Source: Euleptes europaea (taxonomy: Eukaryota; Chordata; Lepidosauria; Squamata; Sphaerodactylidae). Taken from it: a stretch of DNA of 64,000 bases. Below are positions 31,160 to 44,700 of this stretch, one piece after another (position 1 is the first letter of the stretch; every line of letters starts with the position of its first letter). Both the position numbers and the translations under genes were made by a program. Under the pieces are notes generated by a model. The model ran no database searches, had not been told where the DNA came from, and saw nothing but the letters and a program-made list of their open reading frames with translations. The stretch spans positions 115,440,274 through 115,504,273 of the forward strand of contig NC_079315.1 in assembly GCF_029931775.1 (NCBI RefSeq). The letters are read 5' to 3'.

Positions 31160-34100
31160 CTGAAAAGGGAAAGAAGAATTGCCCTCTTAGGCAAATCGGT
31201 ATGATTGCAATGTAGGGTTACCAGCCTCCAAGTACTAGCTGTAGATCTCCCGCTATTGCAGCTGTTCCCCAGGTGACAGGGATCAGTTCCCCTGGAGAAA
31301 ATGGCCGCTTAGGTAGGTTGTCCCTATGGCATTGTACCCTGCTGAGGCCCCTTCCCAAACTCCACCCTCCCTAGGCTCCACCCCCAAAGTCTCCAGGTAT
31401 TTCCCAACCCGTAGCTGGCATCCCTACCTTAAGGTGATATTATTGCATCCTGAGTACCTGAGGAATGTGAGAAACTTACCACCAAAAACATGTTGGACAG
31501 CATTTCTCCCACGTAGGCAGTAAACAGAGCTGTGAAAAGATGCAAGAGGATCAGATTAGAAGGTATTTACATGTATTATGGGAGACTATGAGATGGGGAG
31601 GGGGAGAAGATGCTGACTTGTGGGCCTTTTCCTTCAGCTTTCAACGGCCGTGGTTCCCATTCATCAGCTCCCAAAGACTCTAAAACGAACCGGGAATGAA
31701 CTGCCTACGAGAAGCACTTTGACCTTTTGATTTCCATGGGATAGCTTTAAGGATGTGCCTAAAATAGTGATCCTGTGCACATTTATATGGAAGCAAGCCT
31801 TGTGGAATGAAGCAGGAGTTCTGAGTAAACCCGAAACAAGAACATGAGAAAAGCCCTGGTAGATCAGACCCAGGCCCATCAAGTCCAGCAGTCTGATCAC
31901 ACAGTGGCCCACTAGATGCCTCTAGGAAGCCCAGAAACAAGACGACTGCAGCAGCATTATCCTGCCTGTGTTCCACAGCGCCTAATATAATAGGCATGCT
32001 CCTCTTAAAGCCTTCCAAGTTATAAGAATAGAAGAAAAGCCCTGCTGGATCAGACCAAGCCCATCAAGTCCAGCAGCCTGTTCACACAGTGGCCAACCAG
32101 GTGTCTCTAGGAGCCAACAAACAAGACGACTGAAGCAGTATCCTACCTGTGTTCCTCAGCACCTAATGTAACAGGCATGCTCCTCTGAGAAAATAGGTAT
32201 GCATCATGACTAGTATCCATTTTTTCTAGTAGCCATGAATACTCCTGTCTTCCATGAACATGTCCACTCCCCTCTTAAAGCCGTCCAAGTTGGCAGCCAT
32301 CCCCACATCCTGAGGCAGGGAGTTCCACAACTGAACTATGCATTGTGTGTGAAGAAATACTTCCTTTTACTTGTTTTGAATCTCTCACCCTCCAGCTTCA
32401 GCAGATGACCCCGGGTTCTAGTATTATGAGAGGGAGAAAAGCTTCTCCCTGTCTGCTCTCTCCATACCATGCATAATTTTATAGACCTCTATCATATCTC
32501 CCCTTAACCTCCTCCTTTCTAACCTGCCTAGGACCGTTTCCCATTGAAATCAAGTAATCCTTCATTTCTAGAGCTCCTCTCCAAAGGTATAAAGTGATTT
32601 ATGGGCCCCATCTCCATTTCTCATTGTTCTCCAAATTTTTGCTAATCCAGCATCTTCTGCTCTTAACCGGGAACAAACAGAAGATGTCATGTGCACTCAT
32701 TAGAAGAGTAAAATGGTAAAATGGATACTAGTAAAATAGATTCTAGTAGAACTAGTAAAAATGGTTACTAGTCATGATGCATACCTATTCTCTCCAGGAT
32801 CAGAGGAGCAGGCCTGTTATATCAGATGCTGTAAAACAGAGGCAGGCTAATGCTGCTGCAGTTGTCTTGTTTGTGGGCATCCTAGAGGCACCTGGTTGGC
32901 CACTGTGTGAACAGACTGCTGGACTTGATGGACCTTGGTCTGATCCAGCATGGCTTTTCTTACGTTCTTATGAGGGATCTCAGCAGGGTATAATGCCATA
33001 GAGTCCAACCTCCAAAGCATCCATTTTCTCCATTGTAACTGTTCTCTGTAGTCTGGAGATGAGTTATAATTCCAGGAGATCTCCAGGCTTCACCTAGGGT
33101 CCTTCCCCTCCCCAAACCCTGTCCTCTGTAGGCTCCACACCCCGTTCTCCAGGAATTTCCTAACCTGGAGTTGGCCACCCTAGATTCAAATCTCCACTCT
33201 ACCCTGAAATTCACTGGGTGATATTGGAACAGTCTCTCTCTGTGTGTGTGTCACAGAGAAGCCTATCTCAGGGGCCATTTATGCATGCCTCTTTCCTCAC
33301 GGTCACCCTGCCGACTACTTTGGGGCTTTGCTTTGAGTATGCTTGCATTTTCCAACCGTCAGAGGTCGCTACACTCTCCCCTTAAGTTTTCTTGAATTTT
33401 GCCTGTGTTTTCTGGATTCGTGTTTAGCCAGCATCCAGAAAATGCAGGGGAAACACACAGAGACATGCAGGGAGAGGGAGGCGACCTCTGACAGTCAGAA
33501 AATGCAAGCATACTCAAAGCAAAGTCCCAAAGTAGTCGGCGGGATGACTGTGAGGACACAGCCATGAATAAATGGAAGAAGAAGAAGAAGAAGAAGAAGA
33601 AGAAGAAGAAGAAGAAGAAGAAGAAGAAGAAGCAGGAGGAGGAGGAGGAGGAGATTTTTATATGCTGACTTTCTCTACCACTTAAGGAAGAATCAAACTG
33701 GGTTACAATCACCTTCCCTTCCCCACAACAGACACCCTGTTAGTGACAGGCCTGTGTCTGTGAGGTAGGTGGGCTAAGACAGTGTGACTTCTTGTGAGGA
33801 TAAAATGAAGAAAGCATAACCATGTAGCTCACCCTGAGCTTCTTAGCAGACAGGCAGGATAAATATACACGAGACAGACAGAATTCTAGATAGGTAGAAA
33901 TGTCTTCTGGCTCTTGTCCATCCACCTGAGGAGGTGGGCTCAGAGCAGGGTCTCAAATGTGGATGTTAGCAATCAAGGAGGCTCATATGAGGAACTGACC
34001 ACTCTCCCAGGCGGTCCTTCACCATGAACTCCCATATATGACCAGGAGAAATGCAAGAGGATATGAACGGCGAATGCTAGAAGGACTGATGATCTCACTG

Positions 34101-37100
34101 TTCTGTCAGGGCATACTTCATGCATCCCAACAAGACAGGTAAAGGGTACCCATGATTGGTGCAGAAGTCTGCTTGGGCATCTGTAACTGATAGAGCTTTT
34201 CAATCCTGGGCCTTGTGAATATAAAGGATGAACCCAGGTACCTAGAATCATAGAGTTGTAAGGGACCACAAGGGTCATGAGAAGGAGGGCATCTTGGCCA
34301 TCTCTTTTGATTTAATTTCATCCTGTTGGTTCTGGTCTGACCTTCTGGGGCAACAAAAAACAACTCTGCACCATCCTCTGTATGACAGCCCTTCAAGTAC
34401 TTGTAGATGGTTATCATATCCCCTCTCAGTCTTCTCCTCTTCAGGCTAAACATACCCAGCTACCTACCAGAAACAACTGCCAAGAGAAACGTCTGCCAAG
34501 TGAGAGCGTAGAACATGCCTCCTATTGCAATGCACGAAAGGCAGCTGTTGTAATTCCATAAGCCGTTGTAGATTTTGTTGAAAGGGGAAGCCACGCTAAG
34601 TGCTGCCAAGAAAACAGAGGTAGAAACATTATGGGTCAATGGTAAGGCCAGCTGAGAACCAGAATACAGTAATGAACAAGCGCGATCGTCTCGACACGTA
34701 TTCAACATCCCCCCAGGGCCGGCTCAAGGGGCATTTTGGGATCCCAGGAGATCCATGCTTTCAAGAATGTCAGGCAGGTATTGCCCCCTATAGCATCCAT
34801 CTCTTGCCAAAGGAAGGGACGGAGAACAGCCATGCTAGCTCACACATGGGTGAGGCCAGCCCATTTGCGCTCACTCCCCTGCTATGCACATTAGAATGAT
34901 AGAATCAGAGAGTTGGAAGGGGCCATAGAGGCCATCTAGTCCAGCCCCTTGCTCAATGCAGGATCAGTGTAGAGCATCCCTGACAAATGTTTGTCCAGCC
35001 TCTGCTTAAAGACTGCTGGTGAGGGGGAGCTCACCACCTCCCTAGGTAGCTGATTCTACTGTTGAACAACTCTTACCGTAAAAAAAAATCCCCTAATATC
35101 CAGCCGGTACCTTTCTGCCCGCAATTTAAACCCCTTATTGTGAGTCCTATCCTCTGCTGCCAACATGAACAGCCCTCCCCTTAGTGACAGGCCTTCAAAT
35201 ATTTCAAGACAGCAATCATGTCCCCCCTCAAGCTCCTCTTCTCCTGACTAAACATTCCCAGATCTCTCAGCCTTTCCTCATAGGGCTTGGTCTCCAGGCC
35301 CCTGATCATCCTCGTCGAACTCCTCTGCACATTGATTTCAGCATTTGCAGGGTTGTGTGTGGGGTGTGGAATGGTATGGTATAACCCAATCTCTTCCGAT
35401 CTCAAAAGCAGGGTCAGTATTTGGATGGAAGACCACCAAGGAAGACACTGCAGAGGAAGGCGATGGCAAACCACCTCTGCTTCTCACTTGCCGTGAAAAC
35501 CCTGTTGCTAGCTTGCAATTTGACGGCATGTACTTACGTACTTCGAGTTGTGCATAGAAGGCTAGTACAAGATAGCTTTGTGTATTCATGTGCATAACTA
35601 GTCAAATCAGGGCTAGTTGGCTTCCTTAACTAGATAATCAGTGGCAGACTGGCCAGGGTATCAGCTTTCCCGATGGCAAGTGGGCCCTGGGGGCCTCTGA
35701 CGAAGTGGGGCCCCCTTAAACATTAGACTATATGTTTAAAATGTTAATGACCTTTTATTAGCTTGAAAATATAATAGAAGTTCCAATATTATTACTGTAT
35801 GCAACTAAAATTTATGTTGTATTACTATTTTAATAATTTTTTTAATAAAATCATTTTCTGAGGATAATATTTAAGAATATAATAAATAATTTTGATTCAG
35901 GTAATGTGAGGCCGACACATACGTTATATAGGCTTGGATCTTTACTATTGCGACTGCACAATGAAGCTTGGCTGGGAATTTTAATTGTACCTTTTCCCCA
36001 CTTATGTATTTTTTTGAAAATTTTATTTATTTCTTATACAAATTAAATGATAGCCTTATAGTTGTGGGTGGGCCCCCTTTGTCTCCTGGAAACCAGTATT
36101 TTTAGACCCAGCCCGCCACTGTAGATAATGTCTTCACAGCAGCAATTGCCTGATGCGCAATGTAATAGAATACTTAGCATAATGTTTACACTGCCCCTGT
36201 CCACAGGCAGGGGAGGGAAGGTGGCATGGCATAGCCCAATCTCATCAGACCTCCGGAGCTAAGCAACGTGGGTCCTTGGATGGGAGACCACCAAGGAAGG
36301 CTCTGCAGAGGAACGCAATGGCAAACCACTTCTGCTTCTCACTTGCCTCTTGCTGGGCTCACTATAAGTCACTCGTGACGTGTCAGCACATACGTAGGCA
36401 GTTGAGCTCCCTGCCATGATCTGGACGTCCCAGACTAGCCTGATCTCATCAGATCTTGGAAGCTGAGCACATAGATGGGAGACCACCAAGGAAGACTCTG
36501 CAGAGAAAGGCAATTGCAAACCACCTCTGCTTCTCACTTGCCTTGAAAGCTCCTTACTGGAGTCACCATAACAATCATAGAGTTGGAAAAGACCACCAGG
36601 GCCATCTAGTCCAACCCCCTGCACAATGCAGGAAATTCACAACTACCTCCCACCACACACCCCCAGTGACCCCTACTCCATGCCCAGAAGATGGCCAAGG
36701 TGCCCTCCCTCTCATGATCTGCCTAAGGTCACAGAATCAGCATTGCTGACAGATGGCCATCTAGCCTCTGCTTAAAAACCCCTAGGGAAGGAGAGCTTAC
36801 CACCTCCCGAGGAAGCCTGTTCCACTGAGGAACCACTCTAATTGTTAGAAAATTCTTCCTAATGTCTAGACAGAAACTCTTTTGATTTAATTTCAACCCG
36901 TTGGTTCTGGTCCGACCTTCTGGGGCAACAGAAAGCAACTTGGCACCATCCTCTATATGACAGCCCTTCAAGATATCCCCTCAGTCTTCTCTTCAGGCTA
37001 AACATACCCAGCTCCTTCAACCTTTCCTCATGGGACTTGGTCTCCAGACCCCTCACCATCTTTGTTGCCCTCCTCTGGGCACGTTCCAGCTTGTCTACAT

Positions 37101-40100
37101 CTTTCTTAAATTTCGGTGTCCAGAAGTCGGCTGCGACTTGACCCCACATACATACATGTGTGCATACACCACAGGCATCTCATACCTGCAGGGATTCCCA
37201 CCGCCGAACCAATCACAGCATGGATGAAGATGAGCGGGGAGGAGATACACAAAGCCACCATAATCATGCCTCCAGCCCAAGGGTTGTCGCAGCCATACAC
37301 TTGTCCGACTCCTACAGGGATCGACTGGAAAATCTGTGGAACAACAATGGAAGGTGAGATTTTAAGGCTGTATCCTACGGCCTTATGTGCTGATGAATGC
37401 CTGTGAGATCAATTGGTGAGAGGAGTCCTTTATTCATGGGTACTTTCACTCACGTTCACCCTCGTTTGATCCGGTTGTTCCTTGGAGTTATGCATGAGTT
37501 TTCTGACCATTAGAGATCACCTCGCTGCCAGTCCTCACAAATCCTGGACCTTCCCATTCCTCTATTAACCCGATTCTTCCCTTTCCCCTGAGCTCAGCCT
37601 GGGTAAAATCTCCATGCATAAGGCAAAGCATGGGACACGCAAGCTTAATTTCGCTCGCAGCCAATGACAAAGCAGCATGTCCAGAGGCGGGGATGCAAAT
37701 GCTTCCTTCTTCCTGGGAGCTCTTTCTGAGCAGAATAAAGGCTTTTTAAAACCAAGGCTTGGATTTCTCTCACCCCCTCTTTTCAGATTGCTCCATTTTT
37801 TGTTTTATGTTCTTAAAATGCTTTTTTAATGTGGCAATTGGGTTTGAGGCAGGGAGGGAACTTTTCTCTCACTGCAGCCTATTATGAAGCAGCATTTCAA
37901 GGGGCAGGGACTTGATTTGAGCTTGGAGACTGCTGGAGCATAGATCCCCAACAGGAAAGTGTGGGTCCAGCAAGCAACGGACCACAGGTTAAAACTCCCA
38001 TGCATAAATGACCACGGTGTGCCCCCTTCTCAGATGAGATATTTTCTGAAAGGCAATCAAGCCCTTCCTTCTTTCATTATGAAGGCTGTCTCAGGTCCAG
38101 GATGGTATGAACCGAGCTTTTGTCAGGCAGAACTCTTCTCGAACCGGAGCTGGCATGCGTCCTGCCATTCTTTGACAACTGGCAACCAGTGTCGCCCCAC
38201 GTAGCGAATGTTATGTTATGAATGTGAACTGGGAAGAGCTGGCCCCTGAAACAAAGGACTCCCTTCTTAATGAAATTAAATGTTCGATGCAGGAATTTGT
38301 CTTGGATCGACAGCAGGAAAAACTCCGTACTGCTTGGCCAAGTTGTTGGGAAATGACCAAAACGATGCTTGTGTTTGCTTTTGAGGCTCTTGCAGAGATA
38401 AGACGAAAACAAGATGTTTCTAATGGTGTTTTAATCTCGCATAAATAGTTCCCTGCGTTGGAGATGGCCAGCATCGATGCTTATGGCTGAAGGCTTAGCC
38501 TGTAATTTTCCACAGAGTTCAGCGGCTACCGTTGCTTTCGCATCAACAGTTTACCTTTTTACAAGCATTTAACTACCCAACACACATACCGGGCATATCC
38601 CAAATAACTCTTTGCTGCCAATTGAGTAAGCACTTGGGTGGATGGCGCTAAGGGAGAGATCAATAAAGTTCTTCCTAGGAAGGAGCCGAGAATAGGATTG
38701 GGGCCACCTCCACCCTTTAGCAAAAGTTGCTTAAAACACTAATGCATGTTTGAAAAATTGATAGTCATTCTACACATTGTTTTACCAGGTTGATAACTGC
38801 GCACATTTTATATGGGAGACCTATTCAGCCCAGTATAACAACTTGAGACAATCTTACCAGATGTTTGTATATTTGGTAATTTATTATACAACCTACAGCC
38901 ATACCGGGTTTGATATATATTATCTGTATATGTATATATATCTGTGAATGTGTGTATGTTCTACATGGGTTTCAATTGACCACTGAGGAAGGCAAAATAG
39001 GCCGAAACGCGTCTGGCATGTGGTTTTAGATATTAACCTTAGGAAATGCCATTGTGCTGTTTTAACGTTTTTTAAATAATTTTTATCTTGACATAGCACT
39101 TTAAATAAATTATATTTTCATTATCTATTTATTTTGTTTATCACACCCATCCTTGGGTACCCAGCTTCAGTCATTCTCTGCAACATAGGTCCCTGTGGAT
39201 GGCGACGGAGTAACAACTATCTGAATGTCTCCTGAGGTTTTGTCTGTTGATGCCGTTTCTCAATATTTCTTCTCCCTTTATTTAAATTGGTTTAGACTAC
39301 ATACTTAGAGTGAAATGGCTTTGAAGGTGTCCAGAAGAGAGACTGCTACATGCAGGAGGTTTTCTATTTTTAGATAAGACATGTTCGCTAAACTCTTACC
39401 ACTCGGCAACTACGAGGGGTTTGATAACTCTGAGTGGTTACAGCTGGAAGGCTGCTTAAAGACGCTGTTGAAACATCTAAATCAGGAATGCAAGTCAGTG
39501 CTTATAACCAGCTGTTTGATAAGATCTGCTTTTTTGCGCAGACAGCAACATGGGTCTTTTAAGCATGGCTGATCCCCTCACCGTCACCCCTACGACGACT
39601 TTTGGTCTGTGTTGATTATGCATCCCATTTCCGACCATCAGAGGTCACCTCGCTCTCCCCCTGCGTTTCCCCGCGTTTTGCCTGCGTTTTTAAATTCAAG
39701 ATAAAACAGGACTCTGAAAATGCAGGGGAAATGCAAGGAAACGCAGTGGGAGAGCGAGGCGATCTCTGTTGGTCAGAAATGGCATGCATAATCACAAAAA
39801 AGACCCAAAGTTGTCGGAGGGGTGACGGCGAGGGAAACAGCCATGCATAAAAGACCACACACTCTGGCACCTCAACACGCATCCTAAGGGGAACACTCTT
39901 TTCTACCTTTCCCACATACACCTGAAATGATTAAAGAAATCCAAAATTTGCAGGATTTTTTTTTAAATATCTGCTTTCTGGTGCTGACAGTGCAAAGATC
40001 TTGGATGTAGTCCTGGCAAAGTTTTGCTTTGTCTGTTGCAAGAGGGGCGATGAGGTTTGGAAGCTGCTTCCCTGCCTTTCAACTAAATGTACAATTTTGT

Positions 40101-41753
40101 CTCCTGTGTGATCAACTTTGGAAAAAATAAATTTTCAGCATGGTTCAGTTTGAACTGGGAGGTGGGCATATATTGGCTAACATGAATCCCATCTTCCAGT
40201 CCCTGGAGCTGTTTTGCAAAGGTTTTTATGATTTTTTCCTTTACAGGGGAAAGATCTGTCTATCTACAATATTTACTCAAAAGGAATATATTGATGGCCC
40301 CCTCAATGTTTTACAAACACACACACACACACACACAAAATGAGTGGGTATAACTATAACTTGTATATAAGAAGAAGAGATGGTTTTTATACCCCAATTT
40401 TCTCTACCTTTTAAGGAGAATCAAACTGGCTTACAATTGCCTTCCCCTCCCCACAACAGACACCTTGTGAGGTAGGTGGGGTTGAGAGAGTTTGGAGAGA
40501 ACTGTAACTAGTCCAAGATCCCCCAGCAGGTTTCATGTTAAGGAGTGGGGGATCGAACCCGATCCTCCAGATTAGAGTCCACCACTCCTAACCACTACCC
40601 CACGCTGGCTCTCTTACAAATGTGAGACGACCCCCCCCCATTTTTGTATACCTGGAAAAAAAAACCTAGTCTGGAATTTGAGTAAATACAGTATCTGTCG
40701 GTGTGTCTGTCTGTCCGTCTGCTAGTTTGAACGCAGGCACAATTCAGAGTGCACCCTGACCCACAATACTTTGCACAAGTGGAGACTGACATATTTGCAG
40801 GATCGCAGGCCCTTTTACATTCTTTCCTTCTGATCGGATTGAGATATTCGGCATGTTCCCTGTTCTGTGTGCTTTCTCTGTCAGGGCAGAATGTTTTATG
40901 CCTCTGTGTGCATGTGTGCCATCAAGTCACAGCTAATGTACGGCAACCCAGATATTTGGAGGTGGTTTGCCATTGCCTGCCTCCGCATGAGTTCGGAGAG
41001 CACCGTGACCGGCCCAAGGTCACCCAGCAGGCTTCATGTGGAGGAGCGGGGAATCAAACCCGGTTCTCCAGATTAGAGTCCGCCACTCTTAACCACTACA
41101 CCACGCTGGCTCCCGTATGCCAATGTGACCTCTGGGAATGAAATTGTTTAGCCCTGCTGGGAAGATTCTGCGAATGGAGGCTGGCAGCCCAGGGAGAGTT
41201 TGTTGGTTGGGCAGCTGGATACAATTCTGGGCTTTGATCACCTTGTAAAAGGCCATTGAAATGTATGCATGTGAAATGTTTATTGGAAAGGGGCGGGGGT
41301 GAATTTAGTATAACTGCTATTATAATTGTAATCCTATTGTTATTGTAGGGCTGTATTTTTCAAGCTGAAGATGGAAGCCTGGTTTCCGGGAGATCTAGTT
41401 TGTTCCTTTTTGAACGAGGGCTGCGTTGGAAGGGTTGCCAGTCTCTAGGTGGGGACTGGAGATCTCTCGGAATTACAACTGATCTCCAGACCACAGAGCC
41501 AGTATTTGGTTCTCGTGCCCCTTTCTTACATGCCCAGGGAAATGCCGATCGCCATTTGGGGGTCAGGAAGCAATTTCCTTCCAGCCCAGATTGCTCAGGG
41601 ATCCTGGAGGGCTTTTTTTTGGGCCATCTTCTGGGCATGGACTAGGGGTCACTGGGGGTGTAGGGGGGTAGTTGTGAATTTCCTGCATTGTGCAGGGGGT
41701 TGGACTAGATGACCCTGGTGGTACCTTCCAACTGTGTGATTTTATGAAATCCA

Positions 41754-41785
<32 letters not shown>

Positions 41786-44700
41786 CATGGAAGGGGGTTC
41801 CTTCGGTATTTCTCCCCTCAACCAGCTTTCTCTAGGAGCACCATTGTGGCAGCAGCTATATCACAAAACTACATAAGAACATAAGAAAGGCCCTGCTGGA
41901 TCAGACCAAGGCCGATCAAGTCCAGCAGTCTGTTCACACAGTGGCCAACCAGGGGCCTCTAGGAAGCCCACAAACAAGACGACTGCAGCAGCATTGCCCT
42001 GCCTGTGTTCCACTGCACCCAAAATAGTAGGCATGCTCCTCTGATACTAGAGAGAATAGGTATGCAGCATGACCAGTATCCATTCTAACTAATAACCATG
42101 AATACCCCTCTCCTCCATGAATATGTCCACTCCCCTCTTAAAGCCCTCCAAGCTGGCAGCCATCACCACATCCTGGGGCAGGGAGTTCCACAATTTAACT
42201 ATGCGTTGTGTGAAAAAATATTTCCTTTTATCTGTTTTGAATCTCTCGCTCTCCAGCTTTAGCAGATGACCCCGTGTTCTAGTATTATGGGAGAGGGAGA
42301 AAACTAATGCCTGAATTGGCTTCGCTAGCCCTCTTTTTAAGGTGCTTTCCCTCACGATCGATTAGGGTTGCCAATCTCCAGGTAGGGCCTGGAGATCTCC
42401 TGGAATTATACCTGATCTTCAGACACCAGAGATCAGATCCCCTGGGGGAAATGGCTGCTTTGGAACGTGGAGTCAATGGCATCGTGCCCCTCTGAGGTCC
42501 CTCCCCTCCCCAAACCCAGCCCTTCACAGGCTTCATCCCCCCTCCCCAATCTCCAAGAATTGGCTAACCAGAGCTGGCAACCTGATGATCTAACATTGAG
42601 AGGACTTGTTTCGTGAGTGCAGTGACCCCCAGAGTCCCAGTTGAGAGATGTGGGTCTTACCAAAGGCACCTGGACCTCTGACCAATTGATGCTGGGCACC
42701 GAAGTAATGGGTTGCATGAGCTTCGCTGGGAAGAAGAGGTTGTAGTGGCCCGTAGCTCCTACAAAGAGGGTCAGGGCCAGGTTGAAGGGGAGAGTGAAAA
42801 CCGGCAAGTCCCACTTGCTAAAGATGGAGCCTAAAGCGCTTGTGAAAAGAGGGCTGGAAAAGGAAAACAGACGATGTCAAAATAAAGGAAGCCAAATGTC
42901 AGTTTGTAATCACTATGGAAACATTGGACAACTTATCTGTAATACAGACTAAAGTTGATTTGATTTCCTTTTCTTTTCCCAGAAAATCCTAAACTGTAAT
43001 TCCGTGAAGACATCAAAGGTCTGAAGCTGAATTTTCTTTCCTGATCTAATTCTTAAGTCCCAAGATTCATTAGGGGAGAAGCCGGGATAGTTAAAAGTCC
43101 TGTGAAGACTTTTGTTGTCTAATCAGTAGGGTTGCCAACCTCCAGGTACTAGCTGGAGATCTCCTGCTATTACAACTAATCTCCAGCCGATAGAGATCAG
43201 TTCCCCTGGAGAAAATGGCCACTTTGGCCATTGGGCTCTATGGCATTGAAGTCCCTCCCCTCCCCAAACCCCGCCCTCCTCAGGCTCTGCCCCCCAAAAC
43301 TCCTGCCGGTGGTGAAGAGGGACCTGGCAACTCTACCCTGGGGTCACCAGAGCCTGGCACACCCCCTCCCTCCCTCCCCCCTGCCCCGGGCGCTCCTTCC
43401 CCCCAGCTCCATGCCTTTGCGCAGCCCAACTGTGTTTACTCAGAAGTATCATCCTGTTATTTGCACTGGTGAAGTACTTTACATAAAACCGCTGTCCGCA
43501 TTATACCATAAAACACTAGAAAAAACTCAAAAAGCCTAACCGGGCACTTTCTAGGAAGTCACAAGGAAAAGTGTCTGTGGACGCCCTGGTGCCCACGGTC
43601 ACTACATTGGAGACCCTTGCATTAGAGCAAAAGGGGGCATAGATGTATTACTCTGCTTAGAAGATACACATTGGGCATTTCGTTGTTGATGGCTGAGGGA
43701 GGAAAGGTTGTTCACACCTCCCAGTTGTCAAAGTCAACCCAAAATGTATATTTATTTCAGTTAAACATGAACTTTTACATGTTTATTACCAGGTGGTGGA
43801 ACGGGGGCGGGGGGAGAGAAGATTTGCTTTAAAACCCATAGGTCAGGAAGCCTGTAGCAATTTGCAGAACCGAGTCCACGAAAATCCTCAACTGAAAACC
43901 AAACCGAAAGGATGCTTGCCTCTTTTCAAGGCAAGAGACGAACAGAGGTTGTTTGCCATTGCTTGCCTACGTGTCCCTACCCTAGTCTTCCTTGGTGGTC
44001 TCCCATCCAAGTACTAACCACGGCTGATGTTGCTTAGCTTCTGAGATCTTATGGGATCTGGCTAGCCTGGGCCATCCAGGTCAGGGTGTTGGGAGATGTA
44101 GTCCCTCAGAAATTCCTTTGTTGAAGGTCCTGAGATTTCTCTGGTGGAGAACTTTAGGCTCACCCTAGAGCTATATAGGATCATAAGAAGAGCCCTGCTG
44201 GATCAGACCAGTGGTCCATCTCGTCCATAGGGTTGCCAAACTCCAGATACTAGCTGGAGATCTCCTGCTATTACTACTGATCTCTAGCCAATAGAGATCA
44301 GTTCCCCTGGAGAAAATGGCTGCTTGGGCAACTGGACTCTATGCCATTGAAGTCCCTCCCCTCCCCAAACCACACCCTCCTCAGGCTCCGCCCCAAAAAC
44401 TCCAGGTTGCCATCCTCCAGGTGGTGGCTGCAGATGTCCCGCTACTACAACTGATCTCCAGGCAATAGAGATTAGTTCACTTGGAGAAAATGGCCACTTT
44501 GGAAGGTGGATTATATGGCATTATACCCCACTGAAGCCCCTTCCCTTGCCAAACCCCGCCCTCCTCAGGCTCCACCCCCAAAATCTCCAGGGATTTCCCA
44601 ACCCGGAGCTGGCAACCCTACTAGTCCAGCATCTCGTTTCACTGAGGGCCGAACTAGACACACATTCTCAGCCTAACCTACCTCAGAGGGTTACTGTGAG

